Shown one piece after another: positions 31,538 through 32,302 of a stretch of 32,302 nt of DNA. Below the pieces are notes generated by a model that saw nothing but the letters and a program-made list of their open reading frames with translations, ran no database searches and was not told the origin of the DNA. Every line of letters starts with the position of its first letter. The stretch's first letter is position 1. The position numbers and the translations under genes are program-made. Source of the stretch: Shewanella sp. Isolate13 (GTDB lineage: Bacteria; Pseudomonadota; Gammaproteobacteria; Enterobacterales; Shewanellaceae); assembly GCF_022398325.1 (NCBI RefSeq), contig NZ_JAKEVD010000042.1:4262-36563 (forward strand), read 5' to 3'.

Positions 31538-31589
31538 AAAGGCTCTCCATGATTGTTTTTAATAAAGACGATGCTGCGGATGAAAAGGT

Positions 31590-32234
31590 TCACGCTACAC
31601 AATAAAAAAGGGCGCTGTTAACGCCCGATGATTCCCCTTCAATGTTGAGTAACTCTGGTATTGATGCACTACTACTTGATGTTGGAGTGGAAGAGGAGGA
31701 TGTCTCATCTTTGTTTGGGACATACCTAATCGGATCGTCTGTTGTAACTCCTACGGTTAAAGCAAATGAACCTTGACTGGTCAGCTCATATCCAAAAATG
31801 ATTTCTCGGTCTTCTGTTGTTGATACCTCGGTACTAAAAACCGGATATAAGATTTGATCTTGCCTTACTGCATTAAATGAGTCAGATAAGTTAAAAACTT
31901 CACGGCTTACAGCCTGCATTGCCAACGATGGCTCCCCTTTATAAGGTCCTTCTTCGACTGTAATTTTATCATTATTAGTTACAGCGGTACGGACAACCAA
32001 CAAGCCAACTTCATCTGAATGACCGACTAATTTAAAACATTTTCTAAACCTCTCCCCTTTCGGTATTTGATATTTCTTAAATTTGGGGATATCAAATTCA
32101 GCCTCAAGCTCAACCACCTGACCTAAAGTACATTCTAAATATGGCACCGGGGGTGGTACCACGACTGGCGGAGGTGTGGCACTAACACCAAAAACAATCA
32201 ATGAAAGCATTATTCCAATAATTATATTGTTCAT
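31590..32234 (-). CDS. Secreted protein of unknown function with terminator inside its 3' end
   Basis: A 214-residue exported protein. Signal peptide MNNIIIGIMLSLIVFGVSA, then a Pro/Val-rich linker (PPPVVVPPPVP), a beta-rich domain with two or more Cys, and a Ser/Thr-rich end. No family is recognised. ATG 32234 is chosen because GGAG lies six bases before it; the ATG at 32246 overlaps that site. The last residues are encoded by an intrinsic terminator (31604-31626), after which the frame runs on to TGA at 31590. The transcript may thus end before the stop codon. It lies upstream of the ECF sigma gene on the same strand but is separated by the terminator. Confidence 0.65.
   Translation of the reverse strand: MNNIIIGIMLSLIVFGVSATPPPVVVPPPVPYLECTLGQVVELEAEFDIPKFKKYQIPKGERFRKCFKLVGHSDEVGLLVVRTAVTNNDKITVEEGPYKGEPSLAMQAVSREVFNLSDSFNAVRQDQILYPVFSTEVSTTEDREIIFGYELTSQGSFALTVGVTTDDPIRYVPNKDETSSSSTPTSSSSASIPELLNIEGESSGVNSALFYCVA
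31604..31626 (-). terminator. Rho-independent terminator inside the upstream gene's coding region
   Basis: Minus strand: GGGCGT/GCGCCC stem (one wobble), loop TAACA, then TTTTTT (A-run 31604-31609). A textbook terminator for the secreted-protein gene, yet it ends 12 bp before that gene's stop codon (31592-31590). Confidence 0.85.
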
Positions 32235-32302
32235 AGAAAACTCCATTTACTATTATTAACGACAAGCTGGCTATATCCCTCCAGCGCTTCCATTAATAAC
32301 CC

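Overview
The window looks like a chromosomal segment of a marine gammaproteobacterium, most probably Shewanella or a close relative. Pointers are a GlyGly-CTERM (rhombosortase-type) surface protein, RhlE, PepT, YbaM and ABC1 proteins typical of that group, Fur, CRP and FNR-type operators, and VCR-like attC sites. The genus is inferred from gene content, not from a database match.

Layout. (1) 1-1146: a lone integron-type gene cassette (129-aa membrane protein with attC at 653-746), then eleven 9-bp tandem repeats and the rhlE promoter. (2) 1147-5395: RhlE RNA helicase, a membrane-anchored TPR protein and a secreted M20 amidohydrolase. (3) 5396-10640: two convergent Fur-controlled TonB-dependent receptors (heme/haemoglobin type and siderophore type) sharing a bidirectional terminator; the siderophore receptor also has a CRP-like site upstream. 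(4) 10641-12670: a hypothetical gene and a GlyGly-CTERM protein. (5) 12670-14880: a repeat-rich noncoding stretch and a mini cassette array (59-aa membrane peptide, VOC protein, ABM protein) without integrase. (6) 15135-16800: a YjhX/TopAI-like gene, a GNAT acetyltransferase and a TetR regulator, with matching operators before the last two. (7) 17295-21465: PepSY protein, PhoP-like response regulator, PhoQ-like kinase and a DUF3300 protein. (8) 21654-25576: an LRR-protein kinase divergent from an ABC1 kinase, then DUF599 and ybaM. (9) 25753-30545: a small Cys-rich protein, a lone FetB-like permease, pepT behind an FNR-type promoter, and a NAD(P)-binding protein / TrmK-like methylase / Nudix cluster. 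(10) 30629-32234: a DUF6768-like membrane protein, an ECF sigma factor whose full reading frame has no normal start codon, and a secreted protein whose 3' end contains an intrinsic terminator.

The most interesting signals are regulatory or structural. A 15-base activator-like box stands at the same distance from the -10 element in two promoters (DUF3300 gene and GlyGly-CTERM gene). Isolated attC sites lie in an otherwise ordinary chromosome. The ECF gene extends about 46 codons upstream of its first AUG, with a well-spaced ribosome binding site in front of an AUC codon. A rho-independent terminator lies inside a coding region, before its stop codon. No rRNA, tRNA, CRISPR array, insertion sequence or prophage was seen.
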